The notes under the pieces: generated by a model
Databases searched by the model: none
What the model was told of the DNA's origin: nothing
What the model saw: only the letters and a program-made list of their open reading frames with translations
Translations under genes and position numbers: made by a program
Source of the DNA: Saprospiraceae bacterium
Lineage (GTDB): Bacteria; Bacteroidota; Bacteroidia; Chitinophagales; Saprospiraceae
Direction: 5' to 3'
Assembly: GCA_016719855.1 (NCBI GenBank)
Contig: JADJYH010000006.1
Coordinates: 136,756 to 200,755 of the forward strand
DNA length: 64,000 nt
Shown here: positions 9,030-18,200 of the stretch, one piece after another
Numbering within the stretch: position 1 is the first letter of the stretch
Layout: every line of letters begins with the position of its first letter

Positions 9030-10928
9030 TCACATCATATACGCCCAAGCCGTCTGGTACCCGCCGTGCTTTTCACAATAATCTAGCATCGCCTGATAAA
9101 AGGCATCCGCCCCAACCGTGGCACTGTCGCCAACGATGACGAGCAGCTTGCGGGCACGGGTCATCGCCACATTCATCCGGCGGTAGTCGTTCAGGAATCC
9201 GATTTCGCATTTGGGATTGCTGCGCACCAACGAGATGTACACCACATCCCGCTCCTGCCCCTGAAAGCCGTCAATGGTGTTGATGTCCAGCGGTAAGTCC
9301 CGCAGCTTGGCGTCATCGGCGACAGTGTCCTGCATGTGTAACACCTGTTCCTTGTAGGGCGAAATAAGCGCAATGGAAGGTAGGACTTTGCCCTCGTGGG
9401 CGGTCAGGAGATGGAGGAGGTGCTCGCAGAGCAACTGGAACTCTTCGGGATTGAAGCGGCTCTGAGATTTGGCGTTGAACTGTTCCTCGAAACCCGTGCC
9501 CGCTGTGTCAATAAACTGCACCGGTGACGGGTGTTCCATGTCCAATTGGTGGTCGGCGACGGCTTCGGCAGCGGTGAGTTTTCCTTCGTAAAACCACTGG
9601 TTCGAGAACTCCATGATGCGATAGTTCATGCGGTACTGCACCGTCAGCAGGTTGGTGCGGGGGATGCGCAGCAGGCATTTTTCAATCATGGTGATGCCAA
9701 ATCCACCCCGCCGTGCTTGCTCCGATTTGACGGTCGGCGGCAATTGGAAGGGGTCGCCCGCCAGCACGACCTTGCTGGCACGGGTGATGGGAATCCAGGT
9801 GGCGGGTTCCAGGGCCTGCGCCGCTTCGTCAATCACCACAGTACGAAAGGTGCGGGTGCCAAGCGCCTTGTGAACCGAACCGACCAAAGTGCAAGTAATG
9901 ACCTGCGCACTGTCGAGGATGTTTTCTACCAAAATGTCTTCGAGGCGGTTGGCCCAGCCGGACAGTTCGCCCGCCTGTTGGAAGAGGTGGCTGCGCTCCT
10001 GCCGCTGCTCCTGTCCAAAGCGGCGCTTGTATTTCAGCGCCTGTCGTCGGGCTTCTGCCGCTTCCAGCCTCACTTTTTTGATGTGCTTGCTCTCCGGGTG
10101 GGCTGCTATCTGCGCCTCCAAGGTATGCCTCACGATTTTGTCCTCCACCCTTGAAATATTGCCGATGCGCAACACTTGCAGTCCTTCGTCGGAGAGGCGC
10201 TCGGTGAGGAGGTCGGCGGCGGAATTGCTGGGTGCGCAGACGAGCACTGTGTTTTCGGTTTTACAGAGCAACCGGATGGCCTGCACCAGGGTCGTCGTTT
10301 TGCCGGTGCCGGGCGGCCCATGCACGATGGCCACGTCCTGAGCGGCCAGTATCTGGTTGACGGCGCTGTTCTGTGCATCGTTGAGTTGGGGCAGTTGCAC
10401 GGCAGGCAATTCAAGGAATGAGGCAGGTTTTTGGCCCATGATGATGCTGCGCAACTCCGCCAATCGGTTGCCCTTGGCCTCTTTCACCTTTTTGAGTGCC
10501 TTTTCCATCTCCACATAAGTCCGCTCATCGAACTCCAGGTCAACGCCCAACGAACCTGCGTTCATCCAGTCGGGCAGGTCTTTGCTGTTCAGGATGATTT
10601 TCATCCGACCCTTCGCAATGGAATGGATGATGCCCGATTTTTCGGGGTGTTTCTCACCTTCGGATGCTGTGAAAAAGCGCACCGGTTGTCCTGCCCGAAA
10701 CTGGTGCTGCACCAAGGATGCTTTGGTTCGCACAACCGTCACAAACGCTCGCTCGCCGTAGGTATAGCCTGATTTTTCCACCTCCACCGGATACCATGCA
10801 TAGCCTTCGGCCACCCGCTCTGGCAGGGACAGGCTTTGAACGAATGCCTGGAACTGTTCAAAGTCCTTTTGTTTTTCCAGTTTCAACAGCTCGGAAAGCT
10901 GCTGTAGTTCGGCGGTTTCTTCGTTCAT
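9030..10928 (-). CDS. SF1 DNA/RNA helicase, IGHMBP2/UPF1-like
   Basis: About 632 aa from ATG 10928 (MNEETAELQQL); an upstream in-frame ATG adds seven residues. The N-terminal beta-barrel region is followed by Walker A VHGPPGTGKTTTLVQA, the APSNSAADLL motif Ia, the DEAA box (VVIDEAAQALEPATW), motif III AGDPFQLPPTV, motif IV LLTVQYRMNYRIMEFSN, and C-terminal motifs V/VI (TIDGFQGQERDVVYISLVRSN and NVAMTRARKLLVIVGD). This is the AAA_11/AAA_12 organisation of COG1112 helicases, which unwind nucleic acid 5'-3' with ATP. The frame is intact, unusual among long genes here. It is monocistronic. Confidence 0.93.
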   Translation of the reverse strand: MNEETAELQQLSELLKLEKQKDFEQFQAFVQSLSLPERVAEGYAWYPVEVEKSGYTYGERAFVTVVRTKASLVQHQFRAGQPVRFFTASEGEKHPEKSGIIHSIAKGRMKIILNSKDLPDWMNAGSLGVDLEFDERTYVEMEKALKKVKEAKGNRLAELRSIIMGQKPASFLELPAVQLPQLNDAQNSAVNQILAAQDVAIVHGPPGTGKTTTLVQAIRLLCKTENTVLVCAPSNSAADLLTERLSDEGLQVLRIGNISRVEDKIVRHTLEAQIAAHPESKHIKKVRLEAAEARRQALKYKRRFGQEQRQERSHLFQQAGELSGWANRLEDILVENILDSAQVITCTLVGSVHKALGTRTFRTVVIDEAAQALEPATWIPITRASKVVLAGDPFQLPPTVKSEQARRGGFGITMIEKCLLRIPRTNLLTVQYRMNYRIMEFSNQWFYEGKLTAAEAVADHQLDMEHPSPVQFIDTAGTGFEEQFNAKSQSRFNPEEFQLLCEHLLHLLTAHEGKVLPSIALISPYKEQVLHMQDTVADDAKLRDLPLDINTIDGFQGQERDVVYISLVRSNPKCEIGFLNDYRRMNVAMTRARKLLVIVGDSATVGADAFYQAMLDYCEKHGGYQTAWAYMM

Positions 10929-11034
10929 CTGCGGATTGGTTACTTTCAAAAAGAGGGCAAAGAAACGAAACTGCGGGTTTGTGGAGAGGGTGCTTTTGAA
11001 GGAGATTTCTTGGGTTCACCTGTGTAGTGGGTGT

Positions 11035-11808
11035 TCAATCATTTTGAACAAATGCCTTTCTGACAAAAATAACCACCAAGCCCCAAAGGCTATAAAATGC
11101 GAAAAAAGGCAATATCCCATCGGCTAAATGGAACAAGAGGAGGATGGCCATGAGGGCCAATTGAAAACCCAGCATCAAGGAAGACGAGAGCGATAGGAAC
11201 CACTTTGGGAATTCCTTTATCCTGACGGCTTTTTTGTCGAGTTGCAAAACCAAAAAGTCCAGCGGGCCATAAAGGGTCATAAACACGATGTGCAATGTAT
11301 TGACCACCGACTGCTTTTCATAAGGGAACGCAACGGGTTGTTTGAATTCGAGAATTCGGCTGGTTGTTTCCCCATTTACCCGGTTGCGCTGTATGACGTA
11401 GTAATAATTGCAAATGGCGCATTGGAACTGGAGGCCCAAAAAAGCAAGCAAAGCAAGTAGCAGCGAGGCATCCGTGATAACGTAGAGGGCGGAGCAAATC
11501 CCCAAATTGATGATGAAATCAAAAATGGAATCCAAGTACCTCCCTGTGTACGAAGGGTGGTTCTTTTGCCTTGCCATCTCGCCATCGGCCGCATCCAGGA
11601 TGTTTTTCACTACCAGGAAAAGGGCGGCAAGCGCAAATTGCTGCTTGAGAATGCACCCAATCGCAATTATTCCTGCGGCAAAAAAGGTATAAGTAAGTTG
11701 AATAGAAGAAATAGGAGTATTCAATAGGGAACGCACCAAAGCTCGGGCAAGGGGTCTTCCGTAATCAGAAATGTCTATGAAACGCTTATTCTCAGGGAGT
11801 TTGGACAT
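11035..11808 (-). CDS. CDP-alcohol phosphatidyltransferase family membrane protein
   Basis: The 257-aa integral membrane protein carries the complete signature of the family, D-x2-DG-x2-AR-x8-G-x3-D-x3-D, as DAADGEMARQKNHPSYTGRY followed by LDSIFD. The aspartates bind the metal and CDP-alcohol. About five to six hydrophobic segments surround it. The enzyme transfers a phospho-head-group from a CDP-alcohol to an alcohol acceptor in phospholipid synthesis; the exact substrate cannot be read from the sequence. It lies alone on the minus strand between the helicase and ruvB. Confidence 0.9.
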   Translation of the reverse strand: MSKLPENKRFIDISDYGRPLARALVRSLLNTPISSIQLTYTFFAAGIIAIGCILKQQFALAALFLVVKNILDAADGEMARQKNHPSYTGRYLDSIFDFIINLGICSALYVITDASLLLALLAFLGLQFQCAICNYYYVIQRNRVNGETTSRILEFKQPVAFPYEKQSVVNTLHIVFMTLYGPLDFLVLQLDKKAVRIKEFPKWFLSLSSSLMLGFQLALMAILLLFHLADGILPFFAFYSLWGLVVIFVRKAFVQND

Positions 11809-11952
11809 CGTTTGTTTTGAGCAGGGCCATCAAGCAGGTAGTGTAAAATTTATTGAAAATCCACATTAACTTGACGTAAACAACCCAAACCCTTAAACTT
11901 GGGAAAGAGTTGTCAATTTGTTTACCCACTAACTCAATTGAAAATCACCTTT

Positions 11953-12947
11953 TTAAAACTCAAACAACGTCCCCGCCCGCCCCTTCGGCACTACACCCGC
12001 ATGTTTGTAAGCCTTCTCCGTTGCCTCCCGTCCCCGGGGAGTCCGCTGGAGATAGCCTTCCATGATGAGGAACGGCTCGTGTACCTCTTCGATGGTGCCG
12101 GTTCCTCGCCGACCGCTGTGGCAATGGTGGTCAGACCGACTGGCCCACCTTTGAACTTGATGATGATGGCGTCGAGGATTTTGTTGTCCATTTCGTTGAG
12201 GCCGCCTTCGTCCACGTTGAGGGCGTTCAGGCCAATCTTGGCGATTTCGATGTCAATGGTGCCGGTGCCCTTCACCTGTGCAAAGTCACGGATGCGGCGC
12301 AGCAGCAAGTTGCCAATACGGGGGGTGCCTCGGCTTCTGCGAGCGATTTCGTAAGCGCCCTCATCGGTCATGGGCACGTTGAGCAGCCTTGCGGAGCGGG
12401 TCAAAATCTTTTTCAAAGTCTCTACGTCGTAGTAGTCCAAGTGGCAAGTGATGCCGAATCGGGAGCGCATGGGTGCAGTGAGCAAGCCCATCCGAGTGGT
12501 AGCGCCTACGAGCGTGAAATTGGCCAGCGCTATCTGGATGCTCCGGGCGTTCGGGCCGGAATCAATCATGATGTCAATGCGGAAATCCTCCATGGCGGAG
12601 TAGAGGTACTCTTCCACGACAGTGTTCAAGCGGTGGATTTCGTCAATGAACAGTACGTCGCCTTCTTCGAGGTTGGTGAGCAGGCCGGCAAGGTCGCCCG
12701 GTTTTTCGAGGACGGGGCCGGAGGACATTTTTAGCGAAGCGCCAAGCTCGGTGGAGATGATGTGCGAAAGCGTCGTTTTGCCGAGGCCCGGCGGTCCGTG
12801 CAGTAGCACATGGTCGAGCGCCTCGCCCCGCTGGTTGGCGGCTGCGATGAAGATGCGCAGGTTGTCCACGATCTGTGGTTGGCCGCTAAAATCGTCGAGT
12901 TCTTTCGGTCGTAATGCTTTTTCAATGAGCTTTTCGTCGTTGCTCAT
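11953..12947 (-). CDS. ruvB: Holliday junction branch-migration ATPase RuvB (frameshifted end)
   Basis: RuvB motifs are all present: LRPKELDDFSGQ, Walker A LLHGPPGLGKTTLSHII, Walker B DVLFIDEIHRLN, sensor I LVGATTRMGLLTAPMRSRFG, the arginine finger region, and the C-terminal winged helix RRSRGTPRIGNLLLRRIRDF. Near 12110 one G is missing after AVGEE. In the next frame the normal ending continues (GTIEEVHEPFLIMEGYLQRT, PRGREATEKAYKHAG, GRAGTLFEF) to TAA at 11953-11955. RuvB hexamers drive branch migration with RuvA; ruvA is not nearby. Start ATG 12947. Confidence 0.95.
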
Positions 12948-13064
12948 GAGTTGCCTTCAGCGTCTAAATTCGGGTTATTCCATTGTAAAATGTCATTGGT
13001 TTACCTGAGGGGTGAGGTATTGGTGGCAAAAATGTCATCTTTAAAAATGCATTCTCTACATGTT

Positions 13065-13655
13065 TTAGTCCCATACTCCTTCCCCCTGCCAGATGGTTTT
13101 TCCTTTGGAAATGAAGTTGAGGTATTGGCGGTGGCAGTCGTCGTTTTCGTCGCCGTTGGATTGGCAGAGGAGGTTGCCGTCACAGTCGTACAAATAAGTT
13201 GAATTGGGTTCGGCATGGAAGGCAAACGTCCATTTGCCGCCCATTTGGTACTTGATGATTTTGACGGGATTGTGGCGGTCAATGGCTTTGCTCATCCATT
13301 TCACAGCGAATGGGTTGCTGATTTTGGCGCAATCCACGGGGCCGGTCTCGGCTATCAGGTCTTCGAAGCAGGTGATTTGAATCATTTCTGATTCGGCCAT
13401 GCAGATGCTGGCCATGTCGTGCAGCACATGATAGTCGAAACGGATGGATTGGTTGTTTTTCAACCTAACTCCTTCAGGCAATGCCACGGGGTTGAGCAAT
13501 TTGCCATCCTTCAACTTGATGAGGTAGCCGCATCCGTCAAGGCCATCGAAGTCAACCACCGTACCGGTGGTTTGGCATTTGCCGTCTGAGGCGGACATCT
13601 TGGTTTTGCCGCAGGCAAAAAAGCTTGCAAGCACTAAAAACAAAATCATTCGCAT
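13065..13655 (-). CDS. Lipoprotein of unknown function
   Basis: About 196 aa from ATG 13655 (MRMILFLVLASFFACGK), with a lipobox Cys giving a lipid-anchored protein. The mature part contains several cysteines in pairs (SDGKCQTTGTVVDFDGLDGC, then ASICMAES and ITCFED), a region with HNPVKIIKYQMGGKW, and a C-terminal stretch with YLYDCDGNLLCQSNGDENDD and FISKGKTIWQGEGVWD that resembles DUF6970-like Bacteroidota proteins. No enzymatic motif is seen. It probably sits in the outer membrane or periplasm. Confidence 0.7.
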   Translation of the reverse strand: MRMILFLVLASFFACGKTKMSASDGKCQTTGTVVDFDGLDGCGYLIKLKDGKLLNPVALPEGVRLKNNQSIRFDYHVLHDMASICMAESEMIQITCFEDLIAETGPVDCAKISNPFAVKWMSKAIDRHNPVKIIKYQMGGKWTFAFHAEPNSTYLYDCDGNLLCQSNGDENDDCHRQYLNFISKGKTIWQGEGVWD

Positions 13656-13710
13656 GTTCAAAATCACTGAAAATTAGGATTTAAGATTACCGGGAAAAAG
13701 GTGGTTTGGT

Positions 13711-13718
13711 TACCTTTG
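13711..13718 (+). promoter_or_regulatory. -7 box TACCTTTG for icd
   Basis: A perfect TAnnTTTG box lies 118 bp before the icd ATG and just before the inverted repeats at 13738-13820. It is the same octamer as the transaldolase promoter at 7671. Confidence 0.55.
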
Positions 13719-13737
13719 CGCCGCTTTTCAGAAAAGG

Positions 13738-13820
13738 ATTGAAGGTTCGGAGGATTGAAGGATTGAAGGAATTGGCGTTGCCTTTTACTTCAATCCTTGA
13801 ATCCTTCAATCCTACAATCC
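13738..13820. repeat. Inverted degenerate octamer repeats in the icd leader
   Basis: The left arm is GAAGGATT/GAAGGAAT units (13738-13772). The right arm is TTCAATCC/TTGAATCC/TTCAATCC/TACAATCC (13789-13820). Complementary arms form a hairpin, and the right arm ends 15 nt before ATG 13836. Confidence 0.8.
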
Positions 13821-13835
13821 CTAAAAATAAACGAA

Positions 13836-15101
13836 ATGACCGGAACAAAAGTAACGATTGTCAAAGGTAAATTAAAAGTACCGAATGACCCGATCATCCC
13901 TTTCATCGAAGGCGATGGAACGGGTGCAGATATTTGGGCAGCCTCCGTGCGTGTGCTGGATGCCGCCGTTGAAAAAGCCTACAAAGGCAAGAAAAAAATC
14001 GTTTGGAAAGAAGTGCTGGCGGGCGAAAAAGCCTTCAACAAGACTGGCAACTGGCTCCCAACCGAAACGCTGGATGTCATCCGTGAGCACCTCGTGGCCA
14101 TCAAAGGCCCGCTGACCACTCCCGTCGGCGGCGGCATCCGCTCGCTGAACGTGGCGCTTCGCCAGGAACTGGACCTGTACGCTTGTGTGCGTCCGGTGCA
14201 GTATTTCAAGGGCGTACCATCGCCTGTGAAGGAGCCACACTTGGTGGACATGGTGATTTATCGGGAGAACACCGAGGACATCTACGCTGGCATCGAGTAC
14301 CAAGCTGGCTCTGCTGACTGTGAGAAACTGATGAATTTCCTCCAAAACGAAATGGGCGTGAAGAAAATCCGCTTCCCAAAAACATCTTCGCTTGGCATCA
14401 AGCCGGTGTCAAAAGAAGGAACGGAGCGGTTGGTCAGGAGCGCATTGGAGTACACCATTGCCAGCAAAAAACCATCCCTCACGCTGGTTCACAAGGGCAA
14501 TATCATGAAATTTACCGAAGGTAAATTCAAGGAGTGGGGCTACGAACTGGCCGAGCGGGAGTTTGGCGACAAGGTGTTCACTTGGGCACAGTACGACCGC
14601 ATCAAGGAGGCCAAGGGTGAGTCTGCTGCAAACACTGCCCAAAGTGAGGCCGTGAAAGCTGGCAAAATTATCGTGAAGGACGTCATTGCCGATGCGTTCC
14701 TCCAGCAAATCCTGCTCCGACCGTCGGAGTACTCGGTCATTGCTACGCTGAACCTCAACGGCGATTACATCTCCGACGCACTTGCTGCGCAAGTCGGAGG
14801 CATCGGCATCGCCCCCGGCGCCAACATCAACTACATCACCGGCCACGCCATCTTTGAGGCCACGCACGGCACGGCGCCGAAGTACGCTGGCTTGGACAAA
14901 GTGAACCCATCCTCCGTGATTCTTTCCGGTGAGATGATGTTCCGCTTCCTCGGCTGGACGAAAGCTGCCGACTTGATTCTGAAAAGCATGAAACGTGCGA
15001 TTTCGAAGAAGCGGGTCACTTACGATTTCCATCGCTTGATGAAGGGCGCCACCTTGCTGAAATGCTCGGAGTTTGGTGACGAGATGATTGCGAACATGTG
15101 A
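13836..15101 (+). CDS. icd: Isocitrate dehydrogenase (NADP+)
   Basis: This is a 421-aa protein from ATG 13836 (MTGTKVTIVKGK); an in-frame extension upstream is just translated repeat and is rejected. Hallmarks are IPFIEGDGTGADIW, IKGPLTTPVGGGIRSLNVAL with the substrate-binding S-x-N, RQELDLYACVRP, the Tyr/Asn region YRENTEDIYAGIEY, LVHKGNIMKFTEG with catalytic Lys, AFLQQILLRPSEYSVIATLN, LNGDYISDALAAQVGGIGIA with metal-binding Asp, and ATHGTAPKYAG. It oxidises isocitrate to 2-oxoglutarate in the TCA cycle. It has its own promoter and terminator, and no frameshift. Confidence 0.96.
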   Translation: MTGTKVTIVKGKLKVPNDPIIPFIEGDGTGADIWAASVRVLDAAVEKAYKGKKKIVWKEVLAGEKAFNKTGNWLPTETLDVIREHLVAIKGPLTTPVGGGIRSLNVALRQELDLYACVRPVQYFKGVPSPVKEPHLVDMVIYRENTEDIYAGIEYQAGSADCEKLMNFLQNEMGVKKIRFPKTSSLGIKPVSKEGTERLVRSALEYTIASKKPSLTLVHKGNIMKFTEGKFKEWGYELAEREFGDKVFTWAQYDRIKEAKGESAANTAQSEAVKAGKIIVKDVIADAFLQQILLRPSEYSVIATLNLNGDYISDALAAQVGGIGIAPGANINYITGHAIFEATHGTAPKYAGLDKVNPSSVILSGEMMFRFLGWTKAADLILKSMKRAISKKRVTYDFHRLMKGATLLKCSEFGDEMIANM

Positions 15102-15120
15102 TTTTACAAAAATCAGTATA

Positions 15121-15151
15121 AAAAAAGGCGGCCCAGTGGGTCGCCTTTTTT
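15121..15151 (+). terminator. Rho-independent terminator of icd
   Basis: AAAAAAGGCG...CGCCTTTTTT forms a GC-rich hairpin with A and T runs on either side, 19 bp after the icd stop, so it can work in both directions. Confidence 0.85.
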
Positions 15152-15155
15152 GTTT

Positions 15156-15223
15156 GTGGTCGCCCAATTTATTGGGCAGACCGTGTTATTTGACTCGGTC
15201 TGCCCAATAAATTGGGCGACCAC
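15156..15223. repeat. Perfect 28-bp inverted repeat with 12-nt loop
   Basis: The left arm (15156-15183) and right arm (15196-15223) are exact reverse complements. Each arm itself contains GCCCAA-N4-TTGGGC, so each can also form its own small hairpin. It lies between the icd terminator and the end of the convergent surface-protein gene (stop at 15233). Confidence 0.9.
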
Positions 15224-15232
15224 AAGCTGGCT

Positions 15233-18200
15233 TCAGTTCATCAAAGTTACATCTCCGTAGAGTTGCTCAACCCGCCCGTCAATGAACTCGATTTCCGCCT
15301 TCCAGACAAAGACGGCGGGGTTCATTGGTTGGTTATCCAGCCTACCATCCCAACCCATTGGCTCTTCGTTTGGGTCAAAATTTTCTCGAACAAAGACTTT
15401 CTCGCCAAAACGGTCGAATACCTGGAAACGCTTGACGATTCGAACCGATGTTGCCCGTGCGTAAATCGTGAACAAGTCGTTGATGCCGTCGCCATTTGGC
15501 GAAAAGGAGTTTGGTACGTAAACATCCAGGTCCTTCGTGACCCGAACATTCAATTTGTCTTCGATGGGACATCCCTTTTCATCCCAAACTGTCAGGTGGT
15601 AGTAGGAGCTTTCGACCGGTGTGCTCCACATCGAAAGTTCGAGCAAAGGGAGAGGAGCGTTGGAGCGCCAAAGAAAGGAATCCACAGGAGCGAAGCTGAC
15701 CTGTGGGTCAAGGAAAATGCTGTCACCCAGTTGGATGGTCAGGTCGTCGCCTAGTTCTAAATACAATTCTTGCGGGGTTTCAAGCTGAAAACTGCTGTCC
15801 ACGGTGCAGCCATTCGCATCGAAAATTTCAACGAAGTAATCGCCCGGCGGCAGGTTGTCGAAAGTGATGGGTGCAAATGCTGGCATCGAACCAACCAGGC
15901 TCACCTTCACGCCACCAGCACCACCGCTCCAACTTGTGATTTCGAGGTAGCCGTCGTCAATGCCGAAGCACCTTGGGGCATTGAAACTGAAAGCTGGGAC
16001 GAACAATTCAGGTTCTGTCAACACGACCAAAGCGGTGTCCTTGCAGCCGATGGCATCGGTGAGGGTAACGGAGTAGTCGCCCGTTTTCAGGTTGCCAATT
16101 TGAGCCGTTTGTTCCAGGTTCGACCATTCAAACTCGTAGGGCGGGATGCCTGCAAGCGGATTTGCCAATAGCAGGCCGTTGCTGTCTTGGAAGCATTTTA
16201 ACCCAAAACCACTGCCACCGCTGAGTATTTGGATGTCGGCCACGGGCAGGTCAAGCGTCAGTTGGAATTCTGCCGTGGACGAACAACCCAAGCTGTTCGT
16301 GACTGTGGCGGCGTAAAGTCCGGGCAAGCCGGTGGATATGGTTTGACTTTGGGCCCCATTGCTCCAAAGAATTTGCGAAGCGTTCGTGACGACCGTTAGC
16401 GTGACGGTATCGTTTTGGCAAAAATAGGGGCTGCCAATGATGGCCACCGCTGGTACGCTTTCGGTGGCTGGCACCAGGATGTGGCGGTTGAGGATGCATT
16501 CGCCAATGTCCACCAGTACCGTGAAACTGGCGTCCGCATTGGGGTTTGGTAGGTTTATTTTGTGGGCGTTGCCGATGACGTTGCCGCTGCCGTCGAGCCA
16601 GGTGTAGCTGGCGTTGAGGCTGTCCACGCTGAGGGTGATAGTGTTGTCGCAGTTGAATTCCAGTTCGATATCGTCCTGAAAATACTGCACCGAAAACTGG
16701 TGGTCGAGGCTGGTCACGCAACTGTCAATGAGCCTGAAACAATAGTCACCGAGGGCGAAGCCGGACAATGAGAGGGTCGAGTCCTGCAAGTTGTGGGTGG
16801 CTATCACTTGTGCTGGATTGTTGCAGTCCACCTGCTCAATGACGAAGGGTGGTTTGCCACTTTTGATTTCAAAATTCAGGGTGGTGGTTCCCGCTCCGTC
16901 GCACAAAATCCCGCTGGAAACATCAAAACTCAGCGTATCCGCTTCCTCCACAAAAACGATGGCCGTGTCCACCGGGCAGGCCGAGCCGAGGGTGTAGAGG
17001 TAAACCGTGTGCTCGCCTGCGGCCACGTTTACGAAGGTGAAAGGGGAGCCAGATTGGCTGTTTACTGCACCAACTAAGTCGAGGCTATAGTTGTCGGTGA
17101 TGCTGTTGGGCCAAGTGATGGTGGCGTTGTTGGCGGTGGCCCATGCTTGCCAACCGGCCAAGTTCGATGCCCCGGTGACGGTGATCGTGCCACTGCCGGG
17201 GCAGTTCCCGAATGGAATGGCTTCGAGGTTGTAGTCAGGTGCGGGCAGGTGCAGGTTTTTTACGCCGCAGTTGTCCACCTCCGAAAGCTGGTAGTCACCG
17301 GGGAAGAGGTTGGTAATGCTGTACGACTGGCAGCCGGCAGTCAAGTTGTCCTCGTCTATCAACAGTGAGATATCGTTCGGCCCACCAGTGAGGTAAAACG
17401 GGCCTTCCGAAGGGTCAATCACCAACTGGTAAACAGTCTGACAGCTCCCGTTTAACACGGCATTATAAATATAGGTGTTCATCACCGGGTTTAGCGCTTG
17501 CCAATACCCAAGTGTGGTTTCAGCCTCGTAAGTCCCACAGCTTGGGATATCCAACGTGACCTTGTAGCTGCCCGAATCCGGCACGTAGAACAGGCCGGTC
17601 GTATTGCTGCTCAAGACCTCGTCGTTTTCATTGAACAAAACAAAAAGCCCATTCCCGGAACTCATCGGGCGGTCTGAAATAGCGCCGTTATCGCAGGTGA
17701 AACGGTCAACCAGGGACGCCTTCACGGAGTCGCAAAGCGGCTCAAGCAGCAGAATGACCGAGTCCCGACAAACCATCTGGTCATCACAGTCGTCCTCGAT
17801 TGCCAGTTCCCAGTTGCCGGGGGCATTGCCGTTGAACACGAGCGAAATGCCCGATGTGTCCACTTGCCCAATCTCCACGGGGTTACAGGTCAGGCAGGTA
17901 ACGGTGAACGGCCAACTGTCCGCATCGAAGCCGCCAGTGCAGCCGCCATTTGGGGTAAAAATGGAGATGCTGTTTTCGGTGCAGGAAACTGGGTCTTGCA
18001 GGAAAACGGGATATTTTTTTTGCTTGTAAATGGCGTCGCTTTTGTTGCCGCAGGCATCCACTACTTGAAACAGATAGTAATTGAAGTTGACAGGAAGGCC
18101 TGTTAGCTCACCTGTGGTGCTGGAAATTATGGTATTGGTCGGAGAAATATAATTGAAGGTATAGGGCGGAATACCATTGATGACCGTGCCCAGCGTGGCA

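Noticed and set aside
13797..13835. N-terminal extension of isocitrate dehydrogenase
   Set aside because: The extra 13 residues are translated repeat sequence; the ATG at 13836 fits family length.
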